A model generated the notes under the pieces. It was given only the letters and a program-made list of their open reading frames with translations, ran no database searches and was not told the DNA's origin. A program made the translations under genes and the position numbers. Source: Photobacterium indicum (GTDB taxonomy: Bacteria > Pseudomonadota > Gammaproteobacteria > Enterobacterales > Vibrionaceae). From it: a DNA stretch of 64,000 nt. Of this stretch, positions 9,294 to 21,101 are shown in pieces. Position 1 is the stretch's first letter, and every line of letters starts with the position of its first letter. The stretch lies in the NCBI RefSeq assembly GCF_003026215.1, contig NZ_PYOC01000002.1:620001-684000 (forward strand), given 5' to 3'.

Positions 9294-12107
9294 TTATTCT
9301 GTAATAGTCAGAGCGTCTTCAATTAACGCTTTCTGCTGCTTAAGGTGTACCGACATGTAACCCACAGCCGGTGACGCCGATGCAGGGCGACCTGCATAAT
9401 TCAAATCAGAGCCTTTTGGCAATGCTGAACGGAAGTTGTGTTGACTTGAATACCATGCGCCTTGGTTTTGAGGCTCTTCTTGACACCAAACAAAGTCAGT
9501 AACATGTTGATAGTCAGCCAATGTAGCTTCAACATCTTCTTTAGGGAATGGGTATAATTGTTCAATACGAACAATCGCAACATCTGTTTGTTCATTTTTA
9601 CGACGTTGCTCTAGAAGATCGTAATAAACCTTACCAGAACAGAACACGACACGTTTCACTTGTGTCGGCTCTAGTGCATCCACCTCACCAATCGCAGGTT
9701 GGAATGTACCTTCCGCCAAGTCTTCCATTGTTGAAACACAGAGTGGATGACGAAGTAGTGATTTTGGTGACATCACAATCATAGGACGACGCATAGGGCG
9801 TACAACCTGACGACGCAACATGTGATAAACCTGCGCAGGTGTAGACGGTACGATAACTTGCATATTTTGCTCAGCACAAAGCTGCAAGTAACGTTCAAGG
9901 CGAGCAGATGAGTGCTCAGGACCTTGACCTTCATAACCGTGTGGCAGCAGCATGGTTAAACCACACATACGTCCCCACTTTTGTTCACCTGAACTAATGA
10001 ACTGGTCTATAACAACCTGAGCGCCGTTAGCAAAGTCACCAAACTGTGCTTCCCAAATGGTTAAACCACTTGGTTCTGCAGTCGCGTAACCGTATTCGAA
10101 TGCTAACACCGCTTCTTCAGATAGAACCGAATCGATAACTTCGAATGGGCCTTGCTTATCATGCAGATTCGCTAGCGGTACATAGGTACTTGCATCAGCT
10201 TGATTATGCAATACAGCATGGCGGTGGAAGAATGTTCCACGACCAGAGTCTTGCCCTGTAATACGAATACGATTACCGTCATCAACTAACGTTGCATACG
10301 CTAATGTTTCCGCCATACCCCAATCAACAAGCTTATCACCCGCTAACATGGATACACGGTCGTTATACAGCTTCTGTACTCGCCCTTGTAGCGTATGGCT
10401 ATCAGGGAACTGACAAATACGCTGACCAAGCTCTTGTAAGCGTTCACGTTCAACTTTGCTTGCCCAGTCAACTGTCCAGTCATGGCCTAGGTATGGAGCC
10501 CAGTCGACTGAATGCAGCTTCATCGGACGCCATTCTTTAACCACACATTCGCCGCGGTCAAGCGCATCTCGATATTCGTTCACAAAGCTAGTTGCTGTTT
10601 CTAACTCGAAGATTCCGCTATCAGTCAATGTATCTGCATAAATTTTACGCGGTGTTGGGTGTTTTTTGATTTTCTGATACATCAGTGGCTGAGTTGCATT
10701 AGGCTCATCAGCTTCGTTATGTCCATGGCGTCGGTAACAAACCAAATCAATTACGACATCGCGTTTGAAGGTATTACGGAAATCAAATGCGACACGCGTA
10801 ACAAACGCTACCGCTTCTGGATCATCAGCGTTGACGTGGAAAATAGGTGCTTGGACCATTTTCGCAATATCGGTACAGTATTGCGTTGATCGCATATCCT
10901 GAGGGTTAGACGTTGTAAAGCCGATTTGGTTATTCACGACAATACGCACAGTACCACCAACGCGGTAACCGCGCGCCTGAGACATATTAAATGTTTCAGC
11001 TACGACACCCTGCCCTGCAATCGCAGAGTCACCGTGAAGTGTAATAGGCAGAACTTTCGAACCATCACTATCACCTAAGCGATCTTGACGAGCACGAACA
11101 GAACCAACAACAACAGGGTTAACAATTTCTAGGTGTGATGGGTTAAATGCGAGAGCTAAATGCACATCACCACCAGGGGTTGCAAAGTCAGCAGAGAAAC
11201 CTTGGTGATATTTCACATCACCTGTACCCCAACTTTCCCCATGTTTACCCGCAAACTCGTCAAATAAGTCTTGCGGTTTTTTGCCCAGAACGTTAACAAG
11301 CATGTTGAGACGACCACGGTGAGCCATACCAACAACAACTTCACGTACACCCTGACTACCAGCATGACGGATCAGTTCTTTCATCATTGGAATAAGGGCA
11401 TCGCCACCTTCCAACGAGAAGCGTTTCGCACCTGGGAATTTTGCACCAAGGTAACGTTCAAGACCTTCGGCAGCTGTTAACTCTTCAAGAAAACATTGCT
11501 TTTCATCTTTACTAAACGTACCAGTGCTCGATACAGATTCAAGACGCTGCTGAATCCAACGTTTTTCATCCGTATTCGTAATATGCATATATTCTGCACC
11601 GATAGACCCACAGTAGGTTTTCTTCAGTGCTGCATATATTTCTGAAAGTTTCATCGTTTCTTGACCAACGGCAAAAGAACCGACGTTGAAACTTTCATTA
11701 AAATCATCCTCGGTCAAATTGTGGAATTCAGGGGCAAGTTCAAGGACTCGCTCCTGTTCCCACAATCCTAGAGGATCGAGGTTTGCGTGTTGATGCCCAC
11801 GGAAACGGTATGCGTTAATTAACTGCAATACCTTAACTTGCTTAACATCTACATCTGGATCACTGACGGTAGCGCTTAGATGAGTTGTTTCTTTCGCTAG
11901 ACGTCGGAAATAATCACGAACACGTGAATGAGGTTGTTCTACAACATTCTCATTAACTACTGGCAAATCACCAAAAACGGTTTGCCATTGTTCATCAACT
12001 AATTCTGGGTCGCTAAGATACAACTCGTAGAGGTCTTCTACATAAGTCGCATTGGCGCCAGCTAGGTGTGAAGACTCAAGCCATGCCTTCATAACGCCGT
12101 TCTGCAT
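9294..12107 (-). CDS. sucA: 2-oxoglutarate dehydrogenase E1 component
   Basis: Thiamine-diphosphate enzyme that decarboxylates 2-oxoglutarate and succinylates the lipoyl group of SucB. The 937-residue length fits. It begins [19 protein letters not shown] like E. coli SucA and shows [30 protein letters not shown] and [12 protein letters not shown]. It follows sdhB after a 110-base spacer with hairpins. Confidence 0.98.
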   Translation of the reverse strand: MQNGVMKAWLESSHLAGANATYVEDLYELYLSDPELVDEQWQTVFGDLPVVNENVVEQPHSRVRDYFRRLAKETTHLSATVSDPDVDVKQVKVLQLINAYRFRGHQHANLDPLGLWEQERVLELAPEFHNLTEDDFNESFNVGSFAVGQETMKLSEIYAALKKTYCGSIGAEYMHITNTDEKRWIQQRLESVSSTGTFSKDEKQCFLEELTAAEGLERYLGAKFPGAKRFSLEGGDALIPMMKELIRHAGSQGVREVVVGMAHRGRLNMLVNVLGKKPQDLFDEFAGKHGESWGTGDVKYHQGFSADFATPGGDVHLALAFNPSHLEIVNPVVVGSVRARQDRLGDSDGSKVLPITLHGDSAIAGQGVVAETFNMSQARGYRVGGTVRIVVNNQIGFTTSNPQDMRSTQYCTDIAKMVQAPIFHVNADDPEAVAFVTRVAFDFRNTFKRDVVIDLVCYRRHGHNEADEPNATQPLMYQKIKKHPTPRKIYADTLTDSGIFELETATSFVNEYRDALDRGECVVKEWRPMKLHSVDWAPYLGHDWTVDWASKVERERLQELGQRICQFPDSHTLQGRVQKLYNDRVSMLAGDKLVDWGMAETLAYATLVDDGNRIRITGQDSGRGTFFHRHAVLHNQADASTYVPLANLHDKQGPFEVIDSVLSEEAVLAFEYGYATAEPSGLTIWEAQFGDFANGAQVVIDQFISSGEQKWGRMCGLTMLLPHGYEGQGPEHSSARLERYLQLCAEQNMQVIVPSTPAQVYHMLRRQVVRPMRRPMIVMSPKSLLRHPLCVSTMEDLAEGTFQPAIGEVDALEPTQVKRVVFCSGKVYYDLLEQRRKNEQTDVAIVRIEQLYPFPKEDVEATLADYQHVTDFVWCQEEPQNQGAWYSSQHNFRSALPKGSDLNYAGRPASASPAVGYMSVHLKQQKALIEDALTITE

Positions 12108-12165
12108 TGTTTTCCCTTAACCACTAGTTATCGCCGTTTTTCCGGTCTCTAAGCCGGACTTAAAA

Positions 12166-12198
12166 GCTAGCCTTGCTGACAAAGCAGGTCAGGCTAGC
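12166..12198 (-). other. Nested hairpin between sdhB and sucA
   Basis: Outer stem GCTAGCCT / AGGCTAGC (eight bases) and inner stem TGCT / AGCA, with a small GGTC bulge. A shorter CCGG...CCGG hairpin lies next to it at about 12142-12157. No U-run is present. It may protect or delimit the sdh and suc parts of the transcript. Confidence 0.5.
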
Positions 12199-12217
12199 AT
12201 ATCGATAATTCTTTTAC

Positions 12218-12931
12218 TTATACCGCTCGTTTAAGCAGCATTGATTTAATGTGACCAATTGCTTTGGTTGGATTTAATCCCTTAGGACAAACATTTACAC
12301 AGTTCATGATGCCATGGCAACGGAAAACGCTAAAAGCGTCGTCAAGATCAGACAATCGTTCATCTGTTGCAGTATCTCGGCTATCAATTAGCCACCTGTA
12401 CGCCGCTAGCAGACCAGCAGGTCCGATGAATTTATCTGGATTCCACCAGAAAGACGGACAAGATGTCGAACAACAAGCACACATAATACAATCGTATAAG
12501 CCGTCAAGATGAGCACGGTCTTCTGGCGACTGGAGGTTTTCACGCGCAGGCGGTATTGCACCATCATCAATAAGGTACGGTTTCACTTTCGCGTAGTTCG
12601 CGTAGAACTGCTCCATATCAATGATCAAATCACGAATAACTGGCAAGCCCGGCAATGGACGAATCACAATAGTTTTATCAGTGATTAGTGCAGACAAAGG
12701 AGTAATACAAGCAAGGCCATTCGTGCCATTCATGTTTACGCCATCAGAACCACACACACCTTCACGGCATGAACGACGGAAAGCAAGTGTCGGATCTTGT
12801 TCTTTCAGCAAAATTAATGCGTCAAGAACCATCATGTCAGAGCCTTCAGGCACATCAAGGGTATAACCTTTCATGTGCGGCGCATTATCAATGTCTGGAT
12901 TATAACGATAAATTGAAAAATTCAGTTTCAT
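12218..12931 (-). CDS. sdhB: Succinate dehydrogenase iron-sulfur subunit
   Basis: Carries electrons from the SdhA flavin to quinone by three Fe-S clusters. The 237 residues contain the [2Fe-2S] ligands SCREGVCGSDG...C and the ferredoxin-like cysteines CIMCACCSTSCPS and CHGIMNCVNVCPKGLNP. It lies 14 bases after sdhA. Confidence 0.98.
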   Translation of the reverse strand: MKLNFSIYRYNPDIDNAPHMKGYTLDVPEGSDMMVLDALILLKEQDPTLAFRRSCREGVCGSDGVNMNGTNGLACITPLSALITDKTIVIRPLPGLPVIRDLIIDMEQFYANYAKVKPYLIDDGAIPPARENLQSPEDRAHLDGLYDCIMCACCSTSCPSFWWNPDKFIGPAGLLAAYRWLIDSRDTATDERLSDLDDAFSVFRCHGIMNCVNVCPKGLNPTKAIGHIKSMLLKRAV

Positions 12932-12945
12932 TAGTCTTCCCTTCC

Positions 12946-14712
12946 CTAGTAAGTACGCGCTTTTGGCGGGAACGCTTCGCGAGTTAGCGGTTTCATATTT
13001 ACATCACGCTTCGACATTTGCTCTGTCTCAGGGTTGTAAATTGAGTGACATAGCCAATTCTCATCATCACGCTCAGGGAAGTCGAAACGAGCATGTGCAC
13101 CACGACTTTCTGTTCGGAAGTTTGCAGCAACGGCTGTCGCGTATGCAGTTTCCATTAAGTTATCGAGCTCTAAACATTCAATACGCTGAGTGTTGAATTC
13201 AGTCGACGTATCGTCTAGACGTGCATCTTTCAGACGCTCACGGATAGCTTTAAGTTCTTCTAAGCCTGTCGCCATTGCTTCACCTTCACGGAATACCGAG
13301 AAGTTATTTTGCATACAAGACTGTAAATCTTTACGAATTTGAACTGGGTCTTCACCTTTTTGCGTGTTATTCCATCGATTTACACGTTCCAAAGATGCTT
13401 CAATATCAGATTCACTTGCAGGGCGAGCCTCAGATTGCGCAGAAAGCGTTTCACCTAGGTGTAAGCCTGTTGCACGACCAAATACAACCAAATCAAGCAA
13501 TGAGTTACCACCTAAACGGTTTGCACCGTGTACCGATACAGAGGCAATTTCACCACAAGCAAATAGGCCCTGTACTTCTTCATCCTGACCAGCACTGTTT
13601 TGTTTAAGCGCTTGACCAGAAACTTGCGTTGGTACGCCACCCATCATGTAGTGACATGTTGGGATAACTGGAATGGGCTCTTTCACTGGATCGATATGTG
13701 CGAATGTACGCGACAATTCACATATACCAGGAAGACGAGATTCAAGTACATCTTTACCAAGGTGATCCAATTTAAGCTTGAGGTGTGGACCCCATGGGCC
13801 ATCACAACCACGCCCTTCACGAATTTCAACCATCATTGAACGCGCAACAACGTCTCGACCAGCAAGGTCTTTCGCATTGGGTGCATAACGTTCCATGAAG
13901 CGTTCGCCGTCTTTGTTCAGCAGGTAACCGCCTTCACCACGACAACCTTCCGTCACTAAAACACCTGCGCCAGCAATACCCGTAGGGTGGAATTGCCACA
14001 TTTCGATGTCTTGCATTGGTACACCAGCACGAAGCGCCATACCAACACCATCGCCAGTGTTAATGAATGCATTCGTTGTTGACGCATAAATACGACCAGC
14101 ACCACCAGTCGCTAAAATAGTCGCCTTTGATTTAAAATAACACGTTTCACCTGTTTCCATACAAATGGCTGTACAACCAAGAATTGCACCGTCTTGGTTT
14201 TTAACTAAATCAAGTGCATACCACTCTGAAAAGATAGTTGTTTTATGCTTGATATTCTGTTGGTAAAGGGTATGAAGAAGTGCATGTCCAGTACGGTCAG
14301 CCGCAGCCGCTGTACGTGCCGCTTGTTCGCCACCAAATGCTTTTGATTGACCACCAAAAGGACGCTGGTAAATCGAACCATCTTCAAAACGAGAAAACGG
14401 AAGACCCATTTTTTCAAGTTCGATTACGGATTTAGGTCCGTTTTGACACATATATTCAATAGCATTCTGATCACCGATGTAATCAGAACCTTTTACTGTG
14501 TCGTACATATGCCATTGCCAATTATCGGGATGTGAATTACCAAGAGCAACGGTAATACCACCCTGTGCTGACACAGTATGAGAACGTGTAGGGAAGACTT
14601 TAGACAACAAGGCACAGCTAAGGCCTTGTTCAGAAATTTGTAGTGCTGCGCGCATACCTGCACCACCAGCACCGATAACTACGGCATCAAACTCACGAAC
14701 TGCAATGCTCAC
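12946..14712 (-). CDS. sdhA: Succinate dehydrogenase flavoprotein subunit
   Basis: Oxidises succinate to fumarate with covalently bound FAD. The 588-residue protein has the dinucleotide-binding [11 protein letters not shown], the FAD-linking His in [11 protein letters not shown], and the substrate motif [15 protein letters not shown] with GCRGEGG. It abuts sdhD directly (stop of sdhD at 14713). Confidence 0.98.
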   Translation of the reverse strand: MSIAVREFDAVVIGAGGAGMRAALQISEQGLSCALLSKVFPTRSHTVSAQGGITVALGNSHPDNWQWHMYDTVKGSDYIGDQNAIEYMCQNGPKSVIELEKMGLPFSRFEDGSIYQRPFGGQSKAFGGEQAARTAAAADRTGHALLHTLYQQNIKHKTTIFSEWYALDLVKNQDGAILGCTAICMETGETCYFKSKATILATGGAGRIYASTTNAFINTGDGVGMALRAGVPMQDIEMWQFHPTGIAGAGVLVTEGCRGEGGYLLNKDGERFMERYAPNAKDLAGRDVVARSMMVEIREGRGCDGPWGPHLKLKLDHLGKDVLESRLPGICELSRTFAHIDPVKEPIPVIPTCHYMMGGVPTQVSGQALKQNSAGQDEEVQGLFACGEIASVSVHGANRLGGNSLLDLVVFGRATGLHLGETLSAQSEARPASESDIEASLERVNRWNNTQKGEDPVQIRKDLQSCMQNNFSVFREGEAMATGLEELKAIRERLKDARLDDTSTEFNTQRIECLELDNLMETAYATAVAANFRTESRGAHARFDFPERDDENWLCHSIYNPETEQMSKRDVNMKPLTREAFPPKARTY

Positions 14713-15060
14713 TTACACACCCCACACAATGAAGAAACCTGAAAACAGGTAAACAAAAAGTACTGCTACAACACCAAATTGAATGCCTGCTCGTAAAGCC
14801 GCGCATTTTATGTAATCGGTCAATACTTGCCACAACCCAATCCAGGCGTGAACAAGAATCGAGATTAACGCCAACATAGTGAAAACCTTAGTACTCAGCT
14901 GCCCCCAAAAGGCAGTCCAAGTTTCAAAACTAAGGTCAGGACCAAAGGCGAAAAATCCGACCATATAAATGGTGTAAAGGGTTAGAATGATTGCGGTTGC
15001 ACGAATCAAGATAAAATCGTGGATACCATTACGGCCGACTGTGGATACGTTGTTTACCAT
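14713..15060 (-). CDS. sdhD: Succinate dehydrogenase membrane anchor subunit SdhD
   Basis: Hydrophobic anchor of 115 residues with three membrane segments; [15 protein letters not shown] holds the conserved heme-ligand His. It overlaps the end of sdhC by seven bases, so anchor subunits are translated together. Confidence 0.96.
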   Translation of the reverse strand: MVNNVSTVGRNGIHDFILIRATAIILTLYTIYMVGFFAFGPDLSFETWTAFWGQLSTKVFTMLALISILVHAWIGLWQVLTDYIKCAALRAGIQFGVVAVLFVYLFSGFFIVWGV

Positions 15061-15434
15061 ACTAGGCCTCCAGCAAATACAGAAAGAACAGCAACAATTG
15101 CAAAGCTCACTTTCGTGCTTGCAATGCCTGTTTCCATTTCTTCAAAATATCCCATATCCATTAATAGGTGACGAACACCTACAACAATGTGATAGAACAA
15201 TGCTGTTAACACACCCCATAATATAAATTTCACAAAAAAGCTGTCAGCAATGCTGGCTGCGCTTGCAAAACCTTCGGGGGAAGATAAAGAAATATTTAGT
15301 AACCAGAGTAAGATTGCAACAGAAACGAACGTAATAACGCCGGATACGCGGTGTAGGATTGACGCAATCGCAGTTAAGGGGAAGCGAATCGTCTGTAGAT
15401 CAAGATTGACAGGTCTTGGCTTTTTAACTTTCAC
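15054..15434 (-). CDS. sdhC: Succinate dehydrogenase cytochrome b556 subunit SdhC
   Basis: Anchor subunit of 126 residues with three membrane helices, N-terminal [20 protein letters not shown] and heme-ligand region [12 protein letters not shown]. It is the first gene of the sdh-suc set and is divergent from gltA across a 411-base region. Confidence 0.97.
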   Translation of the reverse strand: MKVKKPRPVNLDLQTIRFPLTAIASILHRVSGVITFVSVAILLWLLNISLSSPEGFASAASIADSFFVKFILWGVLTALFYHIVVGVRHLLMDMGYFEEMETGIASTKVSFAIVAVLSVFAGGLVW

Positions 15435-15845
15435 GGTGTTTGCCCACTCAGCTCCATTGAAGCATTTTATTTTTATAAAACTCCCCGGCCATCTGCTACG
15501 CCAACGAATAAGTGCAACATATATGTAACGTTAGGTTGCTAGGTTGTTTTTACATTAAAGATAAACAGCCTTCAACCTAAGTAACTAATATTATTAATAA
15601 CTTAAGCATTCGCTTCTGGCATTAGCATAACCAGAGACCTGCCGCGAGTATACGCCCCGTAACAACCAAACACAAATTTCGTTACATGACCTCTAACACG
15701 CTTTTAGAAATCTACACCTTTTTATTCAAACTTATTAACAAGCGCACACAAAACGGCATCAAAATTGACATTTGGGCCAACGAAAGGTACAACAAAAGGA
15801 GGTCCGAATCGGATTAGGATTATAATAATAGCAAAGGAGATTGTT
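15435..15845. promoter_or_regulatory. Divergent sdhC/gltA promoter region
   Basis: A long AT-rich regulatory region without a gene. For gltA a sigma-70 type promoter can be read: TTGACA at 15765-15770, 17-base spacer, TACAAC at 15788-15793. A perfect Shine-Dalgarno-like AAAGGAGGT at about 15795-15803 is not followed by a start codon. Near the sdhC side, AGGTTG repeats and their complement (15532-15580) form possible dyads. The sites of the usual TCA regulators (ArcA, CRP) could not be assigned with confidence. Confidence 0.55.
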
Positions 15846-17135
15846 ATGGCGGATAAGAAAGCGACTCTTCACATTGAAGGGAAGGCCCCAATCGAACTAC
15901 CAATTCTTGGGGGCACTAAGGGTCCAGATGTAATTGATGTGCGTAAACTTGGCGCTAACGGTTACTTTACATTTGATCCTGGTTTTCTAGCCACAGCATC
16001 ATGTGAATCTCAAATTACTTACATTGATGGCGACAAAGGTATCCTGCTACACCGTGGTTACCCTATCGACCAATTAGCCAATAACGCTGACTACTTAGAA
16101 GTATGTTACGTATTGTTATATGGTGAAGTGCCAACCCGCGCTCAGTACGAATCTTTCCGTACTACAGTAACGCGTCACACAATGGTTCATGAACAAATTG
16201 CCAGCTTCTTCCACGGTTTCCGTCGAGATGCTCACCCTATGGCAGTAATGTGTGGTGTGGTTGGAGCGCTTGCAGCGTTTTACCATGACTCGTTAGATAT
16301 CAATAATGATAGCCACCGTGAAATCACGGCATTCCGTTTGCTATCAAAAATGCCGACACTTGCTTCGATGTGTTACAAATACTCAATTGGACAACCATTC
16401 ATCTTCCCTCGTAACGATCTAGATTATGCAGAAAACTTCCTGCACATGATGTTTGCGACTCCGTGTGAAGAGTATGATGTAAGCCCAGTTGTTGCGCGTG
16501 CAATGGATAAGATCTTCACCTTACATGCCGATCACGAACAAAATGCTTCAACATCTACAGTACGTTTAGCTGGCTCTTCAGGCGCTAACCCGTTTGCATG
16601 TATTGCCGCTGGTATTGCGTCACTTTGGGGACCAGCACATGGCGGGGCAAATGAAGCCTGCTTGAAAATGCTAGAAGAAATTGGCAGCGTTGATAAAATT
16701 GAAGAATATGTAGAACGAGCAAAAGACAAAGATGACCCATTCCGTCTTATGGGTTTTGGTCACCGCGTTTACAAAAACTATGACCCACGTGCAACAGTAA
16801 TGCGTGAAGCATGTCATGAAGTATTAGAAGAGCTTAATATCCAAGATCCACTGCTTGACGTGGCAATGGAGCTGGAACGTATCGCACTTTCTGACCCGTA
16901 CTTTATTGACAAGAAACTGTACCCGAATGTCGATTTCTACTCAGGTCTAATCTTGAAAGCTATTGGTATTCCAGTTTCAATGTTTACGGTTATTTTCGCC
17001 ATGTCTCGGACTGTTGGTTGGATTGCACACTGGAGCGAAATGCACGGTGACCCAGATAATCGTATCGGTCGTCCTCGTCAGCTTTACACTGGTGAGCTAC
17101 AGCGTGAATTTAAACCTCTTCATGAGCGTGAATAG
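15846..17135 (+). CDS. gltA: Citrate synthase
   Basis: Condenses oxaloacetate and acetyl-CoA to citrate. The start at 15846 has AAAGGAG seven bases upstream and gives 429 residues, the size of type II citrate synthase; a longer in-frame reading from 15765 covers the promoter and is not real. Catalytic His and Asp segments are visible ([37 protein letters not shown]). Followed by a strong terminator. Confidence 0.98.
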   Translation: MADKKATLHIEGKAPIELPILGGTKGPDVIDVRKLGANGYFTFDPGFLATASCESQITYIDGDKGILLHRGYPIDQLANNADYLEVCYVLLYGEVPTRAQYESFRTTVTRHTMVHEQIASFFHGFRRDAHPMAVMCGVVGALAAFYHDSLDINNDSHREITAFRLLSKMPTLASMCYKYSIGQPFIFPRNDLDYAENFLHMMFATPCEEYDVSPVVARAMDKIFTLHADHEQNASTSTVRLAGSSGANPFACIAAGIASLWGPAHGGANEACLKMLEEIGSVDKIEEYVERAKDKDDPFRLMGFGHRVYKNYDPRATVMREACHEVLEELNIQDPLLDVAMELERIALSDPYFIDKKLYPNVDFYSGLILKAIGIPVSMFTVIFAMSRTVGWIAHWSEMHGDPDNRIGRPRQLYTGELQREFKPLHERE

Positions 17136-17173
17136 TGTCGATTTAACTTCTTAATAGTTAAACACTAGAAATT

Positions 17174-17206
17174 AAAAAGGTTGAGCTAAATGGCTCAACC
17201 TTTTTT
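17174..17206 (+). terminator. Terminator after gltA
   Basis: Stem AAAAAGGTTGAGC / GCTCAACCTTTTTT with loop TAAATG, 38 bases after the gltA stop. Confidence 0.92.
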
Positions 17207-17273
17207 ATATACCCAAGCTAGACAAGTACCAGATCATCCTTACTAGCTAAAATCACTTATTAGATATAAGGCT

Positions 17274-18032
17274 CTACACTGGATTATCGATATCGATAAA
17301 CGTCACATCGAATTGATGCTCTTGCGCTAACCATTCACCTAACGCCTTTACACCATAACGCTCAGTGGCATGATGCCCAGCCGCAAAATAATGAATGCCT
17401 AACTCACGCGCAATGTGAACTGTCCGCTCAGAAATCTCACCCGAAATAAATGCATCAAGCCCTTTTTGTGCAGCTAGATCAATATAATCTTGTCCACCGC
17501 CAGTACACCAACCCACCGTTTTAATCTCAGTAGGTGCATTGTCACCAATATGCAAAGGCTCACGATGTAACCCGATAGAAAGTCGAGATGCTAATTCAGC
17601 GCCCGTTATCGCTTTGTCGAGCTGTCCATACATTGCCACAGATCGGGGGTTAGCCTCTTCTAATCCACCAATCACTTCCAGTTCAAGCATTTGTGCCAAT
17701 TTAGCGTTATTACCCAACTCTGGATGCACATCTAGCGGCAAATGATAAGCATAAAGATTAATACCGTTCTCAATAAGCGCTTTTATACGACGAAATTTCA
17801 TACCTCGGATTTCAGCGGGTTCACCTTTCCAAAAAAAACCATGGTGAACTAATAATGCATCCGCTTTTTCTTCAATAGCACGCTCTATTAGGGCTTGGCA
17901 TGCTGTTACACCTGTTATGATTTTGTTGACCTGAGTCTTACCTTCAACCTGAAGGCCGTTCGGGCAATAATCTTTGATTAAATGAGGGCTGAGCAATTCG
18001 TTTAATGCCGCTTCCAGTTTCAGGTTATTCAT
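17274..18032 (-). CDS. ybgI: Nif3-like dinuclear metal-binding protein YbgI
   Basis: Member of the conserved NIF3/DUF34 family, 252 residues (E. coli YbgI 247). The metal ligands are visible: LLVHHGFFW, LPLDVHPELG and GHHATERYG near the C-terminus. The physiological role is not settled: some databases label it GTP cyclohydrolase I type 2, and a metal-chaperone or cofactor-repair role has been proposed. It stands alone between gltA and unknown small genes. Confidence 0.93.
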   Translation of the reverse strand: MNNLKLEAALNELLSPHLIKDYCPNGLQVEGKTQVNKIITGVTACQALIERAIEEKADALLVHHGFFWKGEPAEIRGMKFRRIKALIENGINLYAYHLPLDVHPELGNNAKLAQMLELEVIGGLEEANPRSVAMYGQLDKAITGAELASRLSIGLHREPLHIGDNAPTEIKTVGWCTGGGQDYIDLAAQKGLDAFISGEISERTVHIARELGIHYFAAGHHATERYGVKALGEWLAQEHQFDVTFIDIDNPV

Positions 18033-18056
18033 TATGGCTTCCTGTTATGATCTTTC

Positions 18057-18114
18057 TACCCGAGTTATCTTGATTATAACTTTGAAAAGTAAAAGGTATA
18101 CCCAAGTTACCTCA
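18057..18114. repeat. Half copies of the TATACCCAAG dispersed repeat
   Basis: TATACCCAAGTTACCTCA at 18097-18114 is identical to one arm of the complete palindromic repeat at 58792-58844, and the bases after it (ATTCAGAGTGA) also resemble that copy's loop. A more decayed version, TACCCGAGTTATCTTGA, precedes it at about 18058. See also 34644-34661. Confidence 0.7.
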
Positions 18115-18191
18115 ATATACAAAATTCAGAGTGATCTCTCCGTCTAGCCGCTTTTTCAATTGATAGAACAGAAAGAATATATTTGAGCATC

Positions 18192-18398
18192 TCAATAAAG
18201 TTCTTTTGCGCCATGTTCGGTCTGTTTTAACCAAACAGGTTTATTACTGGTTTTAAGCCAATAGCGATCTAAATAACTATAGATCCGAGAACGTGTTGAT
18301 ATAGGTAAAAAAATGACGATAGGAAAAGATAAAAGTCCTGCAAGTACAACAAAAATGCGGCGAAGGATAATCTTAAAAAGCGAAAATGACCTGTACAT
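18192..18398 (-). CDS. Small membrane protein of unknown function
   Basis: 68 residues with one hydrophobic segment (IFVVLAGLLSFPIVIFLPI) after a basic N-terminus (MYRSFSLFKIILRR), so a single-span inner-membrane protein with a polar, charged C-terminal part ending KQTEHGAKELY. A good GGAGG ribosome site lies four bases before the ATG, which supports a real gene. It is divergent from the DUF1853 gene. I do not recognise the family. Confidence 0.6.
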   Translation of the reverse strand: MYRSFSLFKIILRRIFVVLAGLLSFPIVIFLPISTRSRIYSYLDRYWLKTSNKPVWLKQTEHGAKELY

Positions 18399-18513
18399 AC
18401 AACCTCCAAACTGGCCTAACCTGTATGTATTCTAAGCGATAACGTACAATTAAATATATGATTCAGCACAATAATTGAACGACTTCGCTATCTCAATAAA
18501 GTAGGTGTTCGTT

Positions 18514-19332
18514 ATGCCATTTACAGCCAACAACACAACCAAAATAAAGCAATTCAGACGTGATATCTCTGCTGTATTATCATGCCCCACCCTAACCCTT
18601 GGCGTTAAATATCAAATAGATAATGAATGGCTAGAGGAACTCCGTAAACACGCATCTATTCCCAGCTATGAGGCTTATAACGGCAATCAACGGCTTGGCT
18701 TCTATTATCAATGGTTGTGGTTAAAAATTATTAATGCTCATTCAAATTATGAATTAATCGCTGAAGAAATACAGCTACAATGGGATAATCAAACCGTTGG
18801 CGCGATTGATTTTCTTGTAAAAAATAAGAAAAGTAATGAGCTGGAACATTGGGAAGTGGCGATAAAATTCTACCTTGAACACCAAGGTAACTGGATTGGG
18901 CCTAATGCCAAAGATCAATTAGACAGAAAAATTAACCGCATGAGCTGCCATCAACTTGAATTAAGCCACCATAATGCTTATCGCACTCAATACAATTCGA
19001 TTTATGGGCAACCAGCGGTAAAGCGTCTCATTATGCAAGGGCGACGATTCAATCATGATGCAGCAAGAAATCATCAACCTAGCATTGAAATTAACCCTAA
19101 TAGCCTTACAGGAAAATGGTGCTTTCAGGCAGAGGCTAAAGTAATGTCTAGCAATGGCATACAGCTAAGAGAACTCATTAAGCAACATTGGATATCGCCA
19201 CCCGCTTACGAAGAGTTAACAGCAATACTAAATACCGCGTCATTAGTACACCCAACACAGGCTATTTCACCTGATAATCAAGTTTGGTTTATCGTACCCA
19301 ATGAATGGCCATGGCATAAAAAAACGCCCTAG
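18514..19332 (+). CDS. DUF1853 family protein
   Basis: 272-residue soluble protein of the uncharacterised DUF1853 family. Typical stretches are RLGFYYQWLWLKII, IGAIDFLVK-type (VGAIDFLVKNKK), HWEVAIKFYL and NWIGPNAKDQLDRKI; the conserved Asp, Glu and Lys in the order GAID...EVAIKFYL look like a nuclease-type (PD-D/ExK) core, which is inference. The ATG at 18514 is preferred over a GTG nine bases earlier because AGGTG lies at proper distance. The coding end overlaps the hairpin at 19322-19365. Confidence 0.82.
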   Translation: MPFTANNTTKIKQFRRDISAVLSCPTLTLGVKYQIDNEWLEELRKHASIPSYEAYNGNQRLGFYYQWLWLKIINAHSNYELIAEEIQLQWDNQTVGAIDFLVKNKKSNELEHWEVAIKFYLEHQGNWIGPNAKDQLDRKINRMSCHQLELSHHNAYRTQYNSIYGQPAVKRLIMQGRRFNHDAARNHQPSIEINPNSLTGKWCFQAEAKVMSSNGIQLRELIKQHWISPPAYEELTAILNTASLVHPTQAISPDNQVWFIVPNEWPWHKKTP

Positions 19333-19365
19333 TATCCAATAGTAAAAGTGGATAGTAGAGCGTTT
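19322..19365. terminator. Imperfect hairpin between convergent genes
   Basis: AAACGCCCTAGTATCCA pairs with TGGATAGTAGAGCGTTT with two mismatches over 17 positions and a loop of about ten bases. It covers the stop codon of the DUF1853 gene and lies before the end of pgm, so it may serve as a bidirectional terminator. Confidence 0.55.
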
Positions 19366-19419
19366 ATTGGTATCAATTATTGTTTGCTTTACACGCTAAC
19401 AATAACGAAAATCCGTCTG

Positions 19420-21066
19420 TTATAAGCCAGCATCAGCAAAGACTTTACTTACAATTTCTTGTGCTTCTTTTTCAATAAGGCTTAGATGTTCTTTACCTTT
19501 AAAGCTTTCACAGTAAATCTTGTAAATATCTTCAGTACCTGATGGGCGAGCAGCAAACCAACCGTTCTCTGTTGTTACTTTAAGACCACCAATTGCTGCA
19601 CCGTTACCAGGAGCATGAGTTAGTCGCGCAGTAATGGCATCGCCAGCTAATGTTTCAGCAGCAACCATCTCAGCAGATAGCTTGCTCAGTACCGACTTTT
19701 GTTCGCCATTTGCAACAGCTTGTAATCGGTTGTACTCAGAAGCGCCATGCTTAGCAGCTAACTCTTCATAATACTGCTGTGGGTTTTTACCCGTTACCGC
19801 AGTAATCTCTGCCGCAAGTAAACATAAAAGAATGCCATCTTTATCTGTCGACCATGGTGTGCCATTCATGCGAAGGAACGATGCCCCTGCACTTTCTTCA
19901 CCACCAAAGCCTAATTCACCAGAATATAGACCATCAACAAACCATTTAAAGCCAACAGGTACTTCGCATAAATCACGACCTAAATCAGCAACCACACGGT
20001 CGATCAGTGCACTAGAAACCAATGTTTTACCAACAGCAACACTTTGATTCCACTCTGGGCGGTGACGGTATAAATAATCAATACACACAGCCAAGAAATG
20101 GTTAGGATTCATCAAACCTGTAGGCGTAACGATACCATGACGATCATAATCAGGATCATTACCAAACGCTAAATCGTAGTTATCTTTATGTGCAAGAAGA
20201 CCAGCCATTGCATATGGAGAAGAACAATCCATTCGGATCGCGCCATCTTTGTCGAGTGACATAAAACGGAATGACGGATCAATTGATTCGTTGATCAATG
20301 TTAAATCGAGACCATAATGTTGACCAATCTGACGCCAGTATTCAATACCAGAGCCACCTAAAGGATCAACACCAATCTTAAGATTCGCTTTTTGAATCGC
20401 AGCCATATCAACAACATTCACTAAGTCGTCAACATAAGGTGCTACAAGCTCTTTTTCTACCACTAAATCGCTAGCACGTGCCACTCCAATCGCAACACGC
20501 TTAACATCAACTAAGCCCTTAGCAATTATTTCATTTGCGCGCTTTTCGATTGCAGATGTTAACTCACCTTCAGCAGGGCCACCATGTACAGGGTTGTACT
20601 TGATGCCACCATCTTGAGGTGGGTTATGAGAAGGCGTAATCACGATACCATCAGCTTTATCTGCATTTGCCAAGTTATGGCAAAGGATGGCATGAGATAC
20701 ACCCGGTGTAGGGGTATAACCATTATCTTCTTGGATAACCACTTTTACATTATTCGCAACTAATACTTCCAATGTAGAGGTAAAAGCTGGTTCAGATAAA
20801 GCATGAGTGTCTTTACCTAAAAAAAGTGGACCCGTTACACCTTTTTCAGCACGTACCTCAGCAACAGCTTGAGCAATAGCCCAAATATGATGCTGGTTAA
20901 ACGTGCCTTTATCAGCCGTTCCACGATGACCAGACGTGCCAAAAGCAACATGCTGCTGTGGATTTGAAGCACTAGGCTCAATCAAAAAGTAGTTCGCAAC
21001 TAATGCAGGAATATTATGCATATCTTCTTGCTGAGCACGTTGCCCAGCGCGAGGATGGATCGCCAT
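19420..21066 (-). CDS. pgm: Phosphoglucomutase (alpha-D-glucose)
   Basis: Interconverts glucose-1-phosphate and glucose-6-phosphate. The start at 21066 ([16 protein letters not shown]) has AAGGA seven bases before it and matches E. coli Pgm; it gives 548 residues. The phosphoserine loop is in [13 protein letters not shown] and the metal-binding loop in [10 protein letters not shown]; the sugar-binding [10 protein letters not shown] and phosphate-binding [10 protein letters not shown] are present. It follows seqA by 35 bases, the same seqA-pgm order as in E. coli. Confidence 0.97.
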   Translation of the reverse strand: MAIHPRAGQRAQQEDMHNIPALVANYFLIEPSASNPQQHVAFGTSGHRGTADKGTFNQHHIWAIAQAVAEVRAEKGVTGPLFLGKDTHALSEPAFTSTLEVLVANNVKVVIQEDNGYTPTPGVSHAILCHNLANADKADGIVITPSHNPPQDGGIKYNPVHGGPAEGELTSAIEKRANEIIAKGLVDVKRVAIGVARASDLVVEKELVAPYVDDLVNVVDMAAIQKANLKIGVDPLGGSGIEYWRQIGQHYGLDLTLINESIDPSFRFMSLDKDGAIRMDCSSPYAMAGLLAHKDNYDLAFGNDPDYDRHGIVTPTGLMNPNHFLAVCIDYLYRHRPEWNQSVAVGKTLVSSALIDRVVADLGRDLCEVPVGFKWFVDGLYSGELGFGGEESAGASFLRMNGTPWSTDKDGILLCLLAAEITAVTGKNPQQYYEELAAKHGASEYNRLQAVANGEQKSVLSKLSAEMVAAETLAGDAITARLTHAPGNGAAIGGLKVTTENGWFAARPSGTEDIYKIYCESFKGKEHLSLIEKEAQEIVSKVFADAGL

Positions 21067-21101
21067 GTACTTATCCTTGTAAAACGAAGGCATATAGCCA
21101 G

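Noticed and set aside
15765-15845. 27-codon N-terminal extension of citrate synthase
   Set aside because: It lies on the -35/-10 region and ribosome site; the start at 15846 matches the family and has AAAGGAG.
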